DNA from: Eutreptiella sp. 'Long Island Sound 2002'
Lineage: Eukaryota > Euglenozoa > Euglenophyceae > Eutreptiales > Eutreptiaceae
Assembly (NCBI GenBank): GCA_964036045.1
Contig: OZ038388.1
Span: 5,055,131 to 5,119,130, forward strand
Direction of reading: 5' to 3'
DNA: 64,000 bases
Below, in pieces: positions 31,963 to 42,616 of the stretch. The stretch's first letter is position 1. Every line of letters begins with the position of its first letter. The notes below the pieces were generated by a model. That model was not told the origin of the DNA. It worked only from the letters and a program-made list of their open reading frames with translations, and ran no database searches. A program made the translations under genes and the position numbers.

Positions 31963-34900
31963 GTACCTAACTCACCGTGCCTGTTTCAAAATACACATAA
32001 ATGCACCTTGTAGCCCTGAAACGCATTAGACTAGGCGAACTAGGGAACTAGGGAACAATAGGTGAGGTAAAGGAGCTGATCCATATCCCCAACTGGAAAC
32101 GGGCAAGTCCATGAGGAGAAATCATCCCAAATCGCCCCATCCCATCCATCCACCCACTCACCCATCCGAGGGGTAGAATCCACCCCCAAAGTAGGAGTAG
32201 GAATCAGAACTAGCCCAAAAAGTTGCCCAACGCACTAACGCTCCCTCACACGCCACACATGCAGGGCCCCAAGGGCGCGGGAGAACCTCGAACATTGATT
32301 TCTTCTTGTGCAGCCTTGAGGTCCACCTGCAACGCCTCCGATGTGCATTGCACTACACAATGCCCCTATGGCCTAGGCCCGTGCCTTGCGGGAGAGAAGG
32401 GGAGGGGGATTACACACGGGTGCAAAGGTATGGTGGGGCAACATATCTCTTGGTAGAGCCTATGGCTTGGTGCTCATTCACCTCTGTCTTTCAGTCCACG
32501 AGCCCCTGCAGATTTTCCCCCATGCATGTGGTATTCAAGATCATCACCCCATCATCATCCATACTGTACCTTGGCACACACCCCACATGCCAGAGCCCAG
32601 GTGCCTGGAACAGGTGCCTGGAACAGGAGGGATGCACCGCGCTTTGACTGCAAAATGGTGAACCGAGCCAGCGCTTTGAATGTAAAACCTAGCCAGCGTG
32701 CGACCTCTCCCTGGTCTTTGAAGCTTTTTGCCTCTTTAGAGGTAAAGGCCACAGTAGGATGCGGAAAGATTGCACCCCATTGCCATGTGCAACTCAGCCT
32801 AACGGTTGACCATGCATTGGGTTTATCAATCCGTTTGACCATTGCTATTCCCCCCCAGAAACACGTCAGTTTGAGGGCAGGCAAGGGACATCCACTGTGC
32901 ACGCAACACAGACTTTCTTGACATGCTGCAAATAAATAAAATAGAAACAGACCTGAACCGGAATGCAAAACTTATGTTTTTGGCAAAACATTGGTTTATC
33001 GCACAACCCACGGAGTTAAACAGGGATGCCCCCCATCTTCGTGCCGATTTCCAATACTCCCTTGAGAAACCAAACTTCACGGGGGGGTTCTTTTTCCGCA
33101 TTGTGTCGATTTCATACCCGCCCCAGTCACCAAAGGACTGAGTTCGTCTGCGTCGCATGGTTAATGCTGTTGGCACGGTGTGAACTATGCCACGCAGTGG
33201 CGTCCCTTCCTGGGGTCAGGAAGGAAAGTGAAGGGAAAGGGTGCTTGCACTCTCTTGAGGAATGTGGTACTGTCTGATATGTCTGTGCAGAACAAGGGCA
33301 TAGCACGTGCTCTTTGCAACAAGGGACACACATACAATGCGGTAAGTGCAGCAGGGCAGGAAATATGTCACAACGTGGGAGCAACATAGATACTTCTGAC
33401 AACAATCACAGTGAAATTCGGACGGTGCTCACCACCGCTGATGTGGGAAATGCAACACAGGGTCAGAGGGTTCGGGATCACCAACTGCTCCCCATCAGTG
33501 GTGTGCAGCGTTTCTGTTGCCGTTGGGTTTGGTTGGGGTAGTGGGTCCGAGGGCGAGGTGAGGTGGCCCTCGGGACGACATGGGGTGGAAGATTGCAGGG
33601 GGGGGGGGGGATTGGCCAACACAGGCTCCCAAAGGCTGCACAAGCAAGCACTGGGTGTCCCCGTGGTGCCAGGGATTGGGATTCGGATCGGAGCTTTGTG
33701 CGTTCTGGGAGGCCACCCGGGGTCACAGGCTACGCAACGCAGCCAACTAGGTCTGTGATTCTGACATGCAAAAGCCCACTTTTGCCCAGGAGCCCAAAGT
33801 AGGCGCCCCGTGCTGTGCTGGGGCCCCAAGGAGGCACCCCTTGGCATGGTATTAGTGGTCAGGGCTGGGGAGGCGGAGGGATAATGTCAATTGTTGGGGG
33901 CGCCGCACGCAGGTCAAAGAGCGCTCCACACATGCACGTGCTGGTATGCATACGCAGCAATGTTCGGCAGTTCCAGAAATAACTGCGGACAAACATCGGC
34001 TCAGTGTTCATTGCTTGGCCTTGTGTTGTCTGCCAAAACCTTGTTGGGGCGGGGGGGGGGGGGTTCACATTAAGATGAGCTGACGTAGCCCGCTCACTTC
34101 ACAGTACTCAAGATAATGTCTCGGAATCAAGGTGATCCCACAATGGCGTGGTAGCGGATCTGACACGTAGTGCGGATTAGCTGAGTCTGAAACCAGGTAA
34201 TGCAGTGGGAGACTGCCACGCCCGTGGGCTTCGCGGTGTGCTCGAGGCACAAGGACTGTAGAGGCGGAGGGCTAGTGTCAATTATTACATTATAATACTG
34301 CACAGCATAAACACAAAAAGTAATTATTCTGCTTATCACAAAAGCATCACCAAACGAGCCTTAGCCTTCGCAAAAGTGCACGTTGCACAAAGCAAACAAA
34401 CAAGCACAAAGGATCGCATGATTCAAGGATACAAGGCATGAAAACCACAATGGTTCAGGGTGCATGGCAACACAGAACAAAACTCACACGCAAGCTTCAA
34501 AAGGCAGCAAAGGGGTAGGAGTCATGGGTCAAGGCACGGGGGGGGCGGGGGGGGGTTGACCCTGTGGGGCGAACATGTGCCTCCCTGGGAACTGGGATTG
34601 GAACTGCAAGCCAATGGTTGGGCTCATGGGAACACCTTGGGAAGGCTTGATGACCTTTGGGGTGACATCACACATTGGCTGGTGTTTGAGAGCGATGAAC
34701 AATTGAAGGAAAACACATCCTAATTCATGGGTAGCATTCAATGGAGGCTTTGGGGGTTGGCTTGCAGCGTGCAGCACAACACCACTCTGTAAATGCAGGG
34801 ACCAGAAATCAAAGTGACAAACCAAGTTCCAAATGAGCTTTCCAGGGGGAGATGGTAAGATTGGAAAAATAAGGGACCTGGGTAACATGGGGAGAAAATG

Positions 34901-35694
34901 GGTGGAGTCAGGGGAAAAGGCACGAGGAGGTAGACAGCCGGGGGATGGGGCATGATTTTCTACAAACAGTCCTCCCATAGAGGGAGTGTGCAGCAGTACC
35001 CTTCGTACCAGAGGGTCACGTAACGCTCCACTCCCCAGGAAGCCCCTGTGTGTTCATCTTCTGCCTTCCATCACGCAGATTCGCCCATGAACGCGGTTTT
35101 TCATAAGGATGTGTTGCCAGGCCCAGAGGGATCAGCTTTGTGGTAAACAGTGCCGGAGGGATCGGCTTTGTGGTAAAAAGTGGATTTGATTGGGTTGCAG
35201 CACCGATAATGAAGACCATAGCTGCACTTGGTCGGCTGCAGGGCATCTGCCGGCTTTCACTGCAAAGTACGGGTCAGTGTACATTCAAATCATACAAGTC
35301 GTAGAAGAGGATAGATTGCTACTGTTACATAATCATTTTGATTCTTCTTTGTTAGCTCAAGTTCCCAGGGCATGTTGCGCCCAGCATGTGTTGTCAGGTT
35401 CAATGTTTCACCCCCATACATTCCAAATAAGTGGATTCAACGTGCATGTTCGAAGGGCGGGCATCATGGACGGTAACCCAATTCGTTACAGTGTTTACGT
35501 TGCTGGGGACCGTTACCTTGCCTCACACTGCTCATCCTATTTCACACGCCACCTGCCCCTACAGAAGAGGCGAACTCCGGTTCACGATTATCCATCCTCC
35601 TTCCAAATGCTGTGACAGAGCAGCCGCCCACGCCTCTGCAGAATTTGGCCTCAATTCATCCAAAGCTGCACATCTGCTGTGCAGGGGCACAACA
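31963..35694. other. Long intergenic stretch, no supported gene
   Basis: Holds a family J copy (33905-34010) and poly-G runs at 33599-33610 and 34050-34063. A small direct duplication of a GGATCRGCTTTGTGGTAAA word lies at 35129-35178. Weak minus-strand frames near 32.6-33.2 and 33.4-33.85 kb have no convincing splice context. Confidence 0.4.
33905..34010 (+). repeat. Dispersed repeat, family J copy 1
   Basis: AGGTCAA(A/C)(A/G)AGCGCTC, then a GCATA-C/T-GCAGCAATGT word and CGGCAGTTC. Other copies are at 56900-57000 and 57752-57850, both inside the MAPKKK gene. Confidence 0.85.
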
Positions 35695-36777
35695 TCAGCA
35701 CAGTCCACGCTGCGCCTTGGCCCCTGCCAGTGTGTTCTGCATCAGCATCGCCACTGTCATGGGCCCCACGCCGCCGGGCACCGGACTGATATGACCTGCC
35801 ACCTTCCGCACCTCCTCGAAATCCACGTCCCCAACCATCCGCCGGCCGCTCTTTTTTGTGGGGTCCGCAATCATATTGATACCCACGTCAATGACAATCG
35901 CACCCTCCTTCACCCAGTCCTTCTTCACCAAATGGGCCTTGCCAACAGCAACAACCAAGATATCCGCCTGCCGTGTGTGCGCCGCAGTGTCGGCAGTGTC
36001 AATGTGGCACACGCTCACAGTGCAGCCCTCTTTCAACAGAAGCAGCATCATTGGCACCCCCACGATGTTCGAAGCCCCGACAACCACCGCCTCTTTGCCG
36101 CGCAGTGGGATATCCAATGCCTTGAGCATCTCCAAACAACCCAACGGAGTACACGCCACAAAATTTGGGCTCTGCCCATTCAGTGCAGTGCAGCCGATGT
36201 TGTTCGGCTTCAACCCATCCACATCCTTCGCATCATCTACGGAGTTGGTGACTCTTGTGGCGTTGACATGAGCTGGCAACGGCAGTTGAACAATGATCCC
36301 ATTCACTGAAGGGTCTGCATTCAAACCAGCAACGACTCCAAGAATGTCCTCCTCCTTTGCGTCCCCTGGTAACTTCATGACCTCTGCCTTGATGCCACAC
36401 TCCAGAGCACACTTCTCTTTGTTCTTGATGTAAGAGGCCGAGGCAGGGTCGTTACCCACACTCACAACCACCAGCTTCGGGGCGGGCCCAGCTAGTGTTG
36501 CAATTTCGGCTTTGACTCGCCCAACGACTTGCGCTGCAAGTTGTTTGCCATCAATCAGCTTGGCAACAGGCTTCCCCACACTGTCGGGTGATGCCGGTGC
36601 AGCGGGCGTTGGTGGCACAATTGCTGCCCCTTGGTTCAAAATCTGTCCCAGGAATTCTCTGGGCGATGCGGGCTTTGCAGTAAGAATTTGACCGACCAAA
36701 TCATCCACAAGGGCGGCAACTTTGTGTCCAACAAGGTAATCCACATCTGCAGCAACATGTCTGTGGTTCAAAGCCAT
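35695..36777 (-). CDS. folD: FolD with N-terminal RIIa/Dpy-30-like domain
   Basis: 360 aa, intronless, ending in TGA. Bifunctional methylene-THF dehydrogenase/methenyl-THF cyclohydrolase, interconverting folate one-carbon units. Motifs: SYIKNKEK (115-122, with Tyr116 and Lys120 as the Y-x3-K pair), QLPLP (164-168), DVDGL (185-189), VVVGASNIVGVP (231-242, like E. coli FolD), DVGIN (297-301), GDVDF (316-320) and SPVPGGVGPMT (331-341). Before the enzyme, residues 12-50 (YLVGHKVAALVDDL, then KPASPREFLGQIL) match the RIIa/Dpy-30 dimerisation-docking pattern of two helices split by a P-x-x-P-x-x-F/Y-L turn. A Pro/Ala linker follows (51-65). Such helices anchor proteins in cilia and flagella, so a flagellar FolD is possible. 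The ATG lies 9 nt after a spliced-leader relic. Confidence 0.94.
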   Translation of the reverse strand: MALNHRHVAADVDYLVGHKVAALVDDLVGQILTAKPASPREFLGQILNQGAAIVPPTPAAPASPDSVGKPVAKLIDGKQLAAQVVGRVKAEIATLAGPAPKLVVVSVGNDPASASYIKNKEKCALECGIKAEVMKLPGDAKEEDILGVVAGLNADPSVNGIIVQLPLPAHVNATRVTNSVDDAKDVDGLKPNNIGCTALNGQSPNFVACTPLGCLEMLKALDIPLRGKEAVVVGASNIVGVPMMLLLLKEGCTVSVCHIDTADTAAHTRQADILVVAVGKAHLVKKDWVKEGAIVIDVGINMIADPTKKSGRRMVGDVDFEEVRKVAGHISPVPGGVGPMTVAMLMQNTLAGAKAQRGLC

Positions 36778-36786
36778 TTTTGACAA

Positions 36787-36813
36787 CGAAAAAAACAGAC
36801 ACTAAGAAAGTGT
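36787..36813 (-). other. Genomic spliced-leader relic
   Basis: The minus strand reads ACACTTTCTTAGTGTCTG followed by seven T and CG. From memory, the Euglena gracilis leader differs only by G for T at position 10, A for G at position 18 and one more T. No GT donor follows, so it is not an SL-RNA gene. It ends 9 nt before the FolD ATG, exactly where a leader sits in mature mRNA. This implies reinsertion of a reverse-transcribed mRNA. The CTTTCTTAG inside it (AG at 36802-36803) could serve as a fresh acceptor. Confidence 0.85.
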
Positions 36814-39361
36814 ATGTGTGAGGTCAATGTGATAAAAAGCAAATGCCCCCATGGTTCGTCCGACGTCTGCCCAGCCGACCCAAGTACTTGCATCCATTGT
36901 CACTGCAACGGAAACTCCATTTGGAATAACCCAGTCAATTGCGCTCCAAGCTGGTCATCATAGGTACAGCACTCCTTCACATGCACCACCTTGATGCACC
37001 TTTTTTTTTAGGACACCCTTTGCACAAATGTCTCATTTCTACAATCACATCGAAAACATGGGTTGGGACTCAGGTGTGTCCCTGTGCTCCACCCCACCTT
37101 TGTAGTGGATATCCTACATCACAATGAGCACCTTGTTTTTGTTTTCGCATCGTACAGAACTTCACACCGTGGATGCGGAGAAAGGACACAAATTCCTCCA
37201 ATGTGATGGATGTCCCTTTCAGAATCTTATGCAATGTGGCTTTCCATTCCACCACAGCATGAATGGTCGTTTCCTCCTTAATGGGTTGTCCATTCAACCA
37301 TCTTTGTTTTGATAGCTTCCTCTGGGCAAACAACCCAATGGACAATCTGAGGGTTGAAAAAGATGCGCTTATGGGAGATCCACAGGCTTTATTGGGCTTT
37401 GCACTTGTCACACGCAAAAGGACATGTTACCTCGTTGTATATATAGACCTTTTGAATAATATTTCGCTTGGCCTGCTTTACAAGGGGGTTGGGCATCGCA
37501 ACTCCACATTGATGAGGAGCCCCAAGCATCCCCGGTCATTAGTTTGTTCTTTTCCCCCTCTCTGGCCGGAACATTGAATTCTAATACTAAATTGCTAGTT
37601 ATGGGCGAAGGCAAGTGCGGAAGTATGGCCACAGTAACTTGAGAAGGTGGCCTTGTACACACAGCGCTGGGCTACATGCACCCCTCCCCGCTTACACCAC
37701 ACATTCAATGCACAAGCCTAACCCCGTTCTAGCATCGCCGTCCTTCAATCAAGACGGATTAGCCACAGCTTGGCCAAAAACAATCTTGCATTGTGTTACC
37801 GGGTGGGCGGGTGGTATGGTCGCACACGTAGACCCAAATTTGCCTGGCTGCAAATATTGCACCATACCCCACACCACAAAGTATGTCATGGGGGGTGGCC
37901 AATATCTGGTCACGGCCAGCCCCCCCCCCCCCCCCTAGCATGCATGCACATGCGGTTGCGTAGTTGCGATTCCGAAATGTACATACCTACATACACAGAG
38001 CAGTCATATGCAAAGAACCGAAACAACGGTTCTAGGCAAATCCCCAACCAACAATATGTGCACCAAAACTGCATATACTGCCCCTTTGACTCGGATTTCC
38101 TTGCCCCCTCCATGTACGGTGATGTCTATGGGTGCTCATAGCGGGGTGGGGTCGTGGAGACACCATAGCAAAAAAAAAAACGAATCGAAAAGTACACATC
38201 CATCGGGGGGGGGGGGGGGGCATGAAAGACGTATAGCTGGGCACCCCATCGTGCACATGCACATGCACATGCACATAGGCAAAGCAAAAAGATTACATAC
38301 AAAATACAATGTAGGGGGAAAAGCCAAGCCAGAAGTTTAAAATAAACTCAAATTTGTCCAATGATCGCAACAAACATTAGTGTAATTTGATATGCATGAT
38401 CCCTTGGATGATGCTATGCAATTTGACTACCAATCCCCCACACACACTGGGCCTAGCATGTATCTGTTTATCTGTTTATCTGTGTATCTGTAACTTTCCC
38501 TAACGTACATGGTACGCACACGAGCCTTCACAGCGTCCTTGTATTCAACAATGGGACTTGCTTCAATGCTTCCACTTGCATGGAATGGAATCTTTGGCCA
38601 CCCGATGCGTGCTTGCCCTCCCGAGGCGAAATGGTTGTTTGCCACTCTGCAAAGATACAATGCAGGGCATAGAAGGTCCCTGCGCCTGGTGTAGCTTGGA
38701 CAACAGCACAGCCCGGACAAAGCAAGGAGTGGGTAGGCATAGCAGCGCAACCCTCAGTGCCGTAATGCAGCCTTTTCTTTGACCCGTGGCACCTGGAGTC
38801 CGAGTCAATGTCACTATCACTTACCCCACTGCCCTCCCCCCCATCATCACGATCAGAGCAACAATTGGACCCCCCACTCATGCAATCATCTGAGCTCCGC
38901 CATTTCCTACAATCCCAATGCCTCCCAAATGTCGGCCACCTGTCCATCAGCCATCACTCGTCTCACTGCCCTCTCACCTGCGCTATCATCCCCGTGTACT
39001 CCGACATGTGACAGTGCCTAGTGTACCATACGCTGTTGGTTCTTGATGGGGGAACAGGATTAGAGCTGGGACGCAAGCACAATTCAAATTACAACAGTTC
39101 ATGGGTCTTTGGGATGCCATGTACTGGATGAAGCACACATTTGGAGTACAGTGGAGATGGTACTTAGCAAGCAAAGAGCTGCTGTCACTTGTTGTAGTAA
39201 ATTTATGAAGGTAGAAGTGGCAGTGGAACATGTACTTACTGCCAGCATGCCAAGACTACCCCCTACTTGTTTTGGGGGGTTGTAGGCCGGCGCTTCTTTT
39301 GGCCACACCCATTCAGGGCTGTATCACAGTACCTTACCCCCCCCTTGTGGCCCCAGGTGCA
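36814..39361. other. Intergenic, no supported gene
   Basis: Contains simple tracts at 38247-38276 (GCACAT repeats) and 38460-38490 (TATCTGTT repeats), C/G runs at 37920-37936 and 38204-38220, and a family K copy at 38645-38712. Confidence 0.4.
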
Positions 39362-39601
39362 TTACCCACTGTACGCAGGGTCATTACCCATTTCCGGGAC
39401 CAGCACAGGGACAGAAGGGCAGGAAAGGCCAGGCACAGAGTGCACTCCACACAATCGCCATTTGTCGACATCGATTGCGTCCAAAACATTGGCAGGGACA
39501 TTTGCCCAATCCCCTTTGGCCCCCTTTTGAGGCGCAGGATAAGTGTGAGGACGATGCATGACTGACCCTTGCACTGAAGCGCCAGATACCCTGCAGGCCA
39601 T
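39362..39601 (-). CDS. Hypothetical small ORF or exon
   Basis: 79-codon minus-strand frame with an ATG at 39601 and TAA stop. The part after residue 20 (PAPQKGAKGDWANVPANVL, then DVDKWRLCGVHSVPG) has protein-like composition. A second protein-like, Ser-rich frame lies just upstream (39604 to about 39780), ending SSSSSSRSPAQRKLPSRPAP before a stop. The two could be exons of one gene, but no clean splice pair joins them. No family recognised. Confidence 0.28.
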   Translation of the reverse strand: MACRVSGASVQGSVMHRPHTYPAPQKGAKGDWANVPANVLDAIDVDKWRLCGVHSVPGLSCPSVPVLVPEMGNDPAYSG

Positions 39602-40338
39602 ATTCAGAAAGGTGCGGGACGGGAAGGGAGCTTTCGTTGAGCAGGGGACCGACTGGAAGAAGAACTTGACTGACGCATCACCCCCTGCGAATCTCGCACC
39701 AAAGGGACTCTGGACGAGTCGGATGCATTGGCAGTATTTCCCATCCGCACGTCCTCAGGACCAGTCAACCAGCCCCCAATAATAGGTCCATGCCCCCTCA
39801 AAATACTGGCTTCCCTCGAGAATACGGTGCCCCCCCCCCCAAACCCACAGACACCAAAAGTGACCTGGATGCCCGACAGACCGATCAGATGGGAGCACAA
39901 CGAAGCCGTGGGCCGTGGCCCTGGAACACCCAGGCCCCTGGCGTCGTAACCCTCGCCTGGGCTACAACCTCTTGGAAGGGGTGCGGTCAGGTCGCTTCGG
40001 TGTCCCCATATTCCGGGCATTCGTATGGAAATTCGTATACCCGGCGCTGTTCAAAGTCTCCTGCATTCAAAAATAGTACAAAACCGCAGCCAAAAATAGT
40101 ACAAAACTGCGATGTTGTCACCAGTACTCTCTGCCCCGCCCCACGACACTTCCTTACTACTGCACTGCATCGTCACATGCGCATAGGTCACGTTGGTTGT
40201 GTGGCTAGGGGCACGCATACTCTAAAAACGCCTGCCCTAAACTGGGGCCCTGGTAGCCATTGCACTCCCAAAACTCTGCAATGTGTGTACAATGCAACAA
40301 CAGGAGTCTCTGCGTTGGGGGCGCACATGAGCCCCAGC

Positions 40339-40554
40339 CAGGGCAGCATTAGAAGGGAAGGGACCTCAGAGGCGGCCCCAGAGTTGATTAGACAGGCGGT
40401 TGGAGAAGGTGCCCAAGGCGGTTGGGGGCGGTTACTGTCAGTTACAAATGCCATTGAAGCTGGCACTTGCCGTTAGGGGGTCAGTGGCTGGGCATAGGCT
40501 GGGCGCCCTGGAGAGGGGCGGGGGGTACCTCCCCTCCTTCCAATGCATCCCTGG
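40339..40554. mobile_element. MITE, CATGCAT family, copy 4
   Basis: 216 bp between CAGGGCAGCATTAGAAGGG and CCTTCCAATGCATCCCTGG. The interior is in reverse orientation relative to the 5.5-kb copy. Confidence 0.92.
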
Positions 40555-40776
40555 CCCAGCACCGAAACAGAAACAGCACAGCCAAGAAGCTGGGATTATG
40601 GTCATTGGTTGAGCGAGGATCGCCTCAACAGGACAGGAATCAGGGGTGTTCAACCGGACAAATGGCGACTCAGCCCATCAATGTCCAACACTACGCCGGC
40701 ACTATATTTCATTGCTCTGCTTGGGTGGGCCCCTGCATGGATTGTCAACACAGCGCGTGTGTCTTCTGATTTTGGC

Positions 40777-40960
40777 CCCACATTGAGGGCCCCGAGAAGG
40801 CAGGGGTTATATAGCCATTCCGCCCACATAGGGGCCCCCAAAACGGCAAGGGTCATGCAGCCACTTCTGATTCTGTCCCCACATTGGGGACCCCTAGGAC
40901 GGCGAGGGTTATGTGACCATTTTGCTCACATCTGGGCCCCCAAGATGGCAGGGTGCAAAC
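40777..40960 (+). repeat. Degenerate ~60-bp GGGCCCC/GGCAGGGTTAT units
   Basis: Three diverged units with GGC(C/A)CC(C/A)(A/C)A...GGC(A/G)AGGGT-type words. Related to 43861-44290 and, inverted, to 50600-50740. Confidence 0.6.
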
Positions 40961-41524
40961 GGCCAATTCAACGGTACACATCACTGCCAAGACCATGATC
41001 ACCCTGGGGTGCCCCCTGGTTAGTCACGGAAGGAAGGTGGTGCTCCCCACCCCTCCTCCCCTTCACCTTGGTTACAGCCTCCCGGGTGTGGCTGTCGTCA
41101 TTGCTGCAGGCCCACCATCATCTTCGACCGGTGCGGGATGCAGTGGCGGTCGTCTGAGCGTGGGTTCAGACAGTGCTAGAGCAAGGCAGGCGAGAGGGTG
41201 TCAGAGAAAGGAAGGTAAAAGGGCATTGGAGGCAGGCAAATGAGGCTGTGAGAGAAGGGGGGGGGGGGGGCTGACAACCCTATTTTCCGAGACAATCGTC
41301 CGGGCGCTCTGTGGCAGGTGTCCGAGGGAGGCGGTGGGGTCAAAGGAACGATATCTCATCCAGCTCCAGGGGCTGGGGGCACCCGTTTTGGGTAGCCACA
41401 CTTTACAACAGCGATCAGCAGCAGACGACTGCACGTCCTCTGGCAAACAGGGGAACTTCAGGGAACCCGCACAGGACGGCCCTCAAAAGGGAAAAACACG
41501 AAAAACTGTGGGCATCCGATGGGG

Positions 41525-41712
41525 GGGGGGGGGGTTGGCACAAGGCCTCGGTATCTGATTGTTTGCCTTTGGCGGCTCCTATTGGCCTCTCGCCCTTGCA
41601 CATTCAGACCCTCTGTGGGCCCGAACGTGTTTTGGTCGTGTCAACGGAGCCCCTGGATGACGTGTCCTGTTTGACTACTCCGGGGTCGGCTGTCCCGGAG
41701 ACGGGCAATTTG
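41525..41712 (+). repeat. Dispersed repeat, family H copy 1
   Basis: GTTGGCACAAGG, TTGCCTTTGGCGGC, CTATTGGCCTCTCGCC, CGAACGTGTTTTGGTCGTGT and CTGTTTGACTACTC blocks shared with 43045-43240 and, inverted and partial, 45757-45862. Confidence 0.9.
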
Positions 41713-42192
41713 GGGGGGGGGGGGTAATGCGAAATGGCGGCCGACCGACGGAGGTTGGCCTGTGAGCAACGGCGGTCAACTGGTCAACTGGGTCAATGGC
41801 GATTGGTGGTTCACCGACGGCCGGCGGCGGATGACCAACAAAACTTGGGAGGGTGATCACCAGCGGTTGGCGGTTAAGTAACAATGGTGGACTGCCGGTA
41901 GTCGGCCTGGACCCGCCCGCCCAGGGCGTCTCCGTATCTTAACGAAAAAAATAAACCACAGGGGCCCTCAGGGAGTGTGCTGAACCTGCGTGAGGCCCGG
42001 GATCCATTGCAACTCCGGGGGGACAGGGCAAAGCAAACTGGCACAATGGCGAGCACATGCCTCTCTTTGCTGCTGCAGTCAGAAATCCACTATTGCGGGC
42101 TAAATTGCACAAAGAAATCGACCGGGAAAGCTTCGCCACCAATGTGAAAGGTGAAATGTTACCCGGGAAATTGTCCCCTGACGACCCCCCCC

Positions 42193-42407
42193 CAGGGATG
42201 CATTGGAAGGGAAGGGACCTCAGAGGTGGCCCCAGCGGTCAGACAGGCGGTTGGAGGAGGTTGCCAAAGCGGTTGGGGGCGGTTACTGTCGGGTACAAAT
42301 GCCATTGAGCCTGGCAATTGGCGTTAGGGAGACAGCGGCTGGGCGTACGCTGGGCGCCCTGGAGGACGGGGGGAGGGGGGACCTCCCCCCCTTCTAATGC
42401 ATCCCTG
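42193..42407. mobile_element. MITE, CATGCAT family, copy 5 (best preserved)
   Basis: 215 bp bounded by CAGGGATGCATTGGAAGGG and CCTTCTAATGCATCCCTG. It lies about 210 bp beyond the 3' end of the PARG-like gene. Confidence 0.95.
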
Positions 42408-42616
42408 CCCCCCCCTCCCCCTCTGTACATCCATAAAATGCTTGATCCCACTGGAAAATTAGTAGCTTCTGCTTCTGTGTTCTCAACAGAAAAAAGGCCA
42501 ATTTTGTACAGCTTGGCCCTTCGAGCCTATTTCCTCTGCCCCCCCCCCCCCCCGCCTATCCAGTTAGGCTTAGAGGGCCCCCGCCCCCCGGAGTTGCTAC
42601 GGAGCGCCGGCCCGGC

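Noticed and set aside
33368-33847. Minus-strand frame with a possible donor at its end
   Set aside because: A few protein-like words (DGEQLVIPNPLTL) but no acceptor and no phase match to the exon at 31537-31858.
36787-36813. SL-RNA gene
   Set aside because: No GT donor or Sm-site-like region follows the leader; a coding sequence starts 9 nt later.
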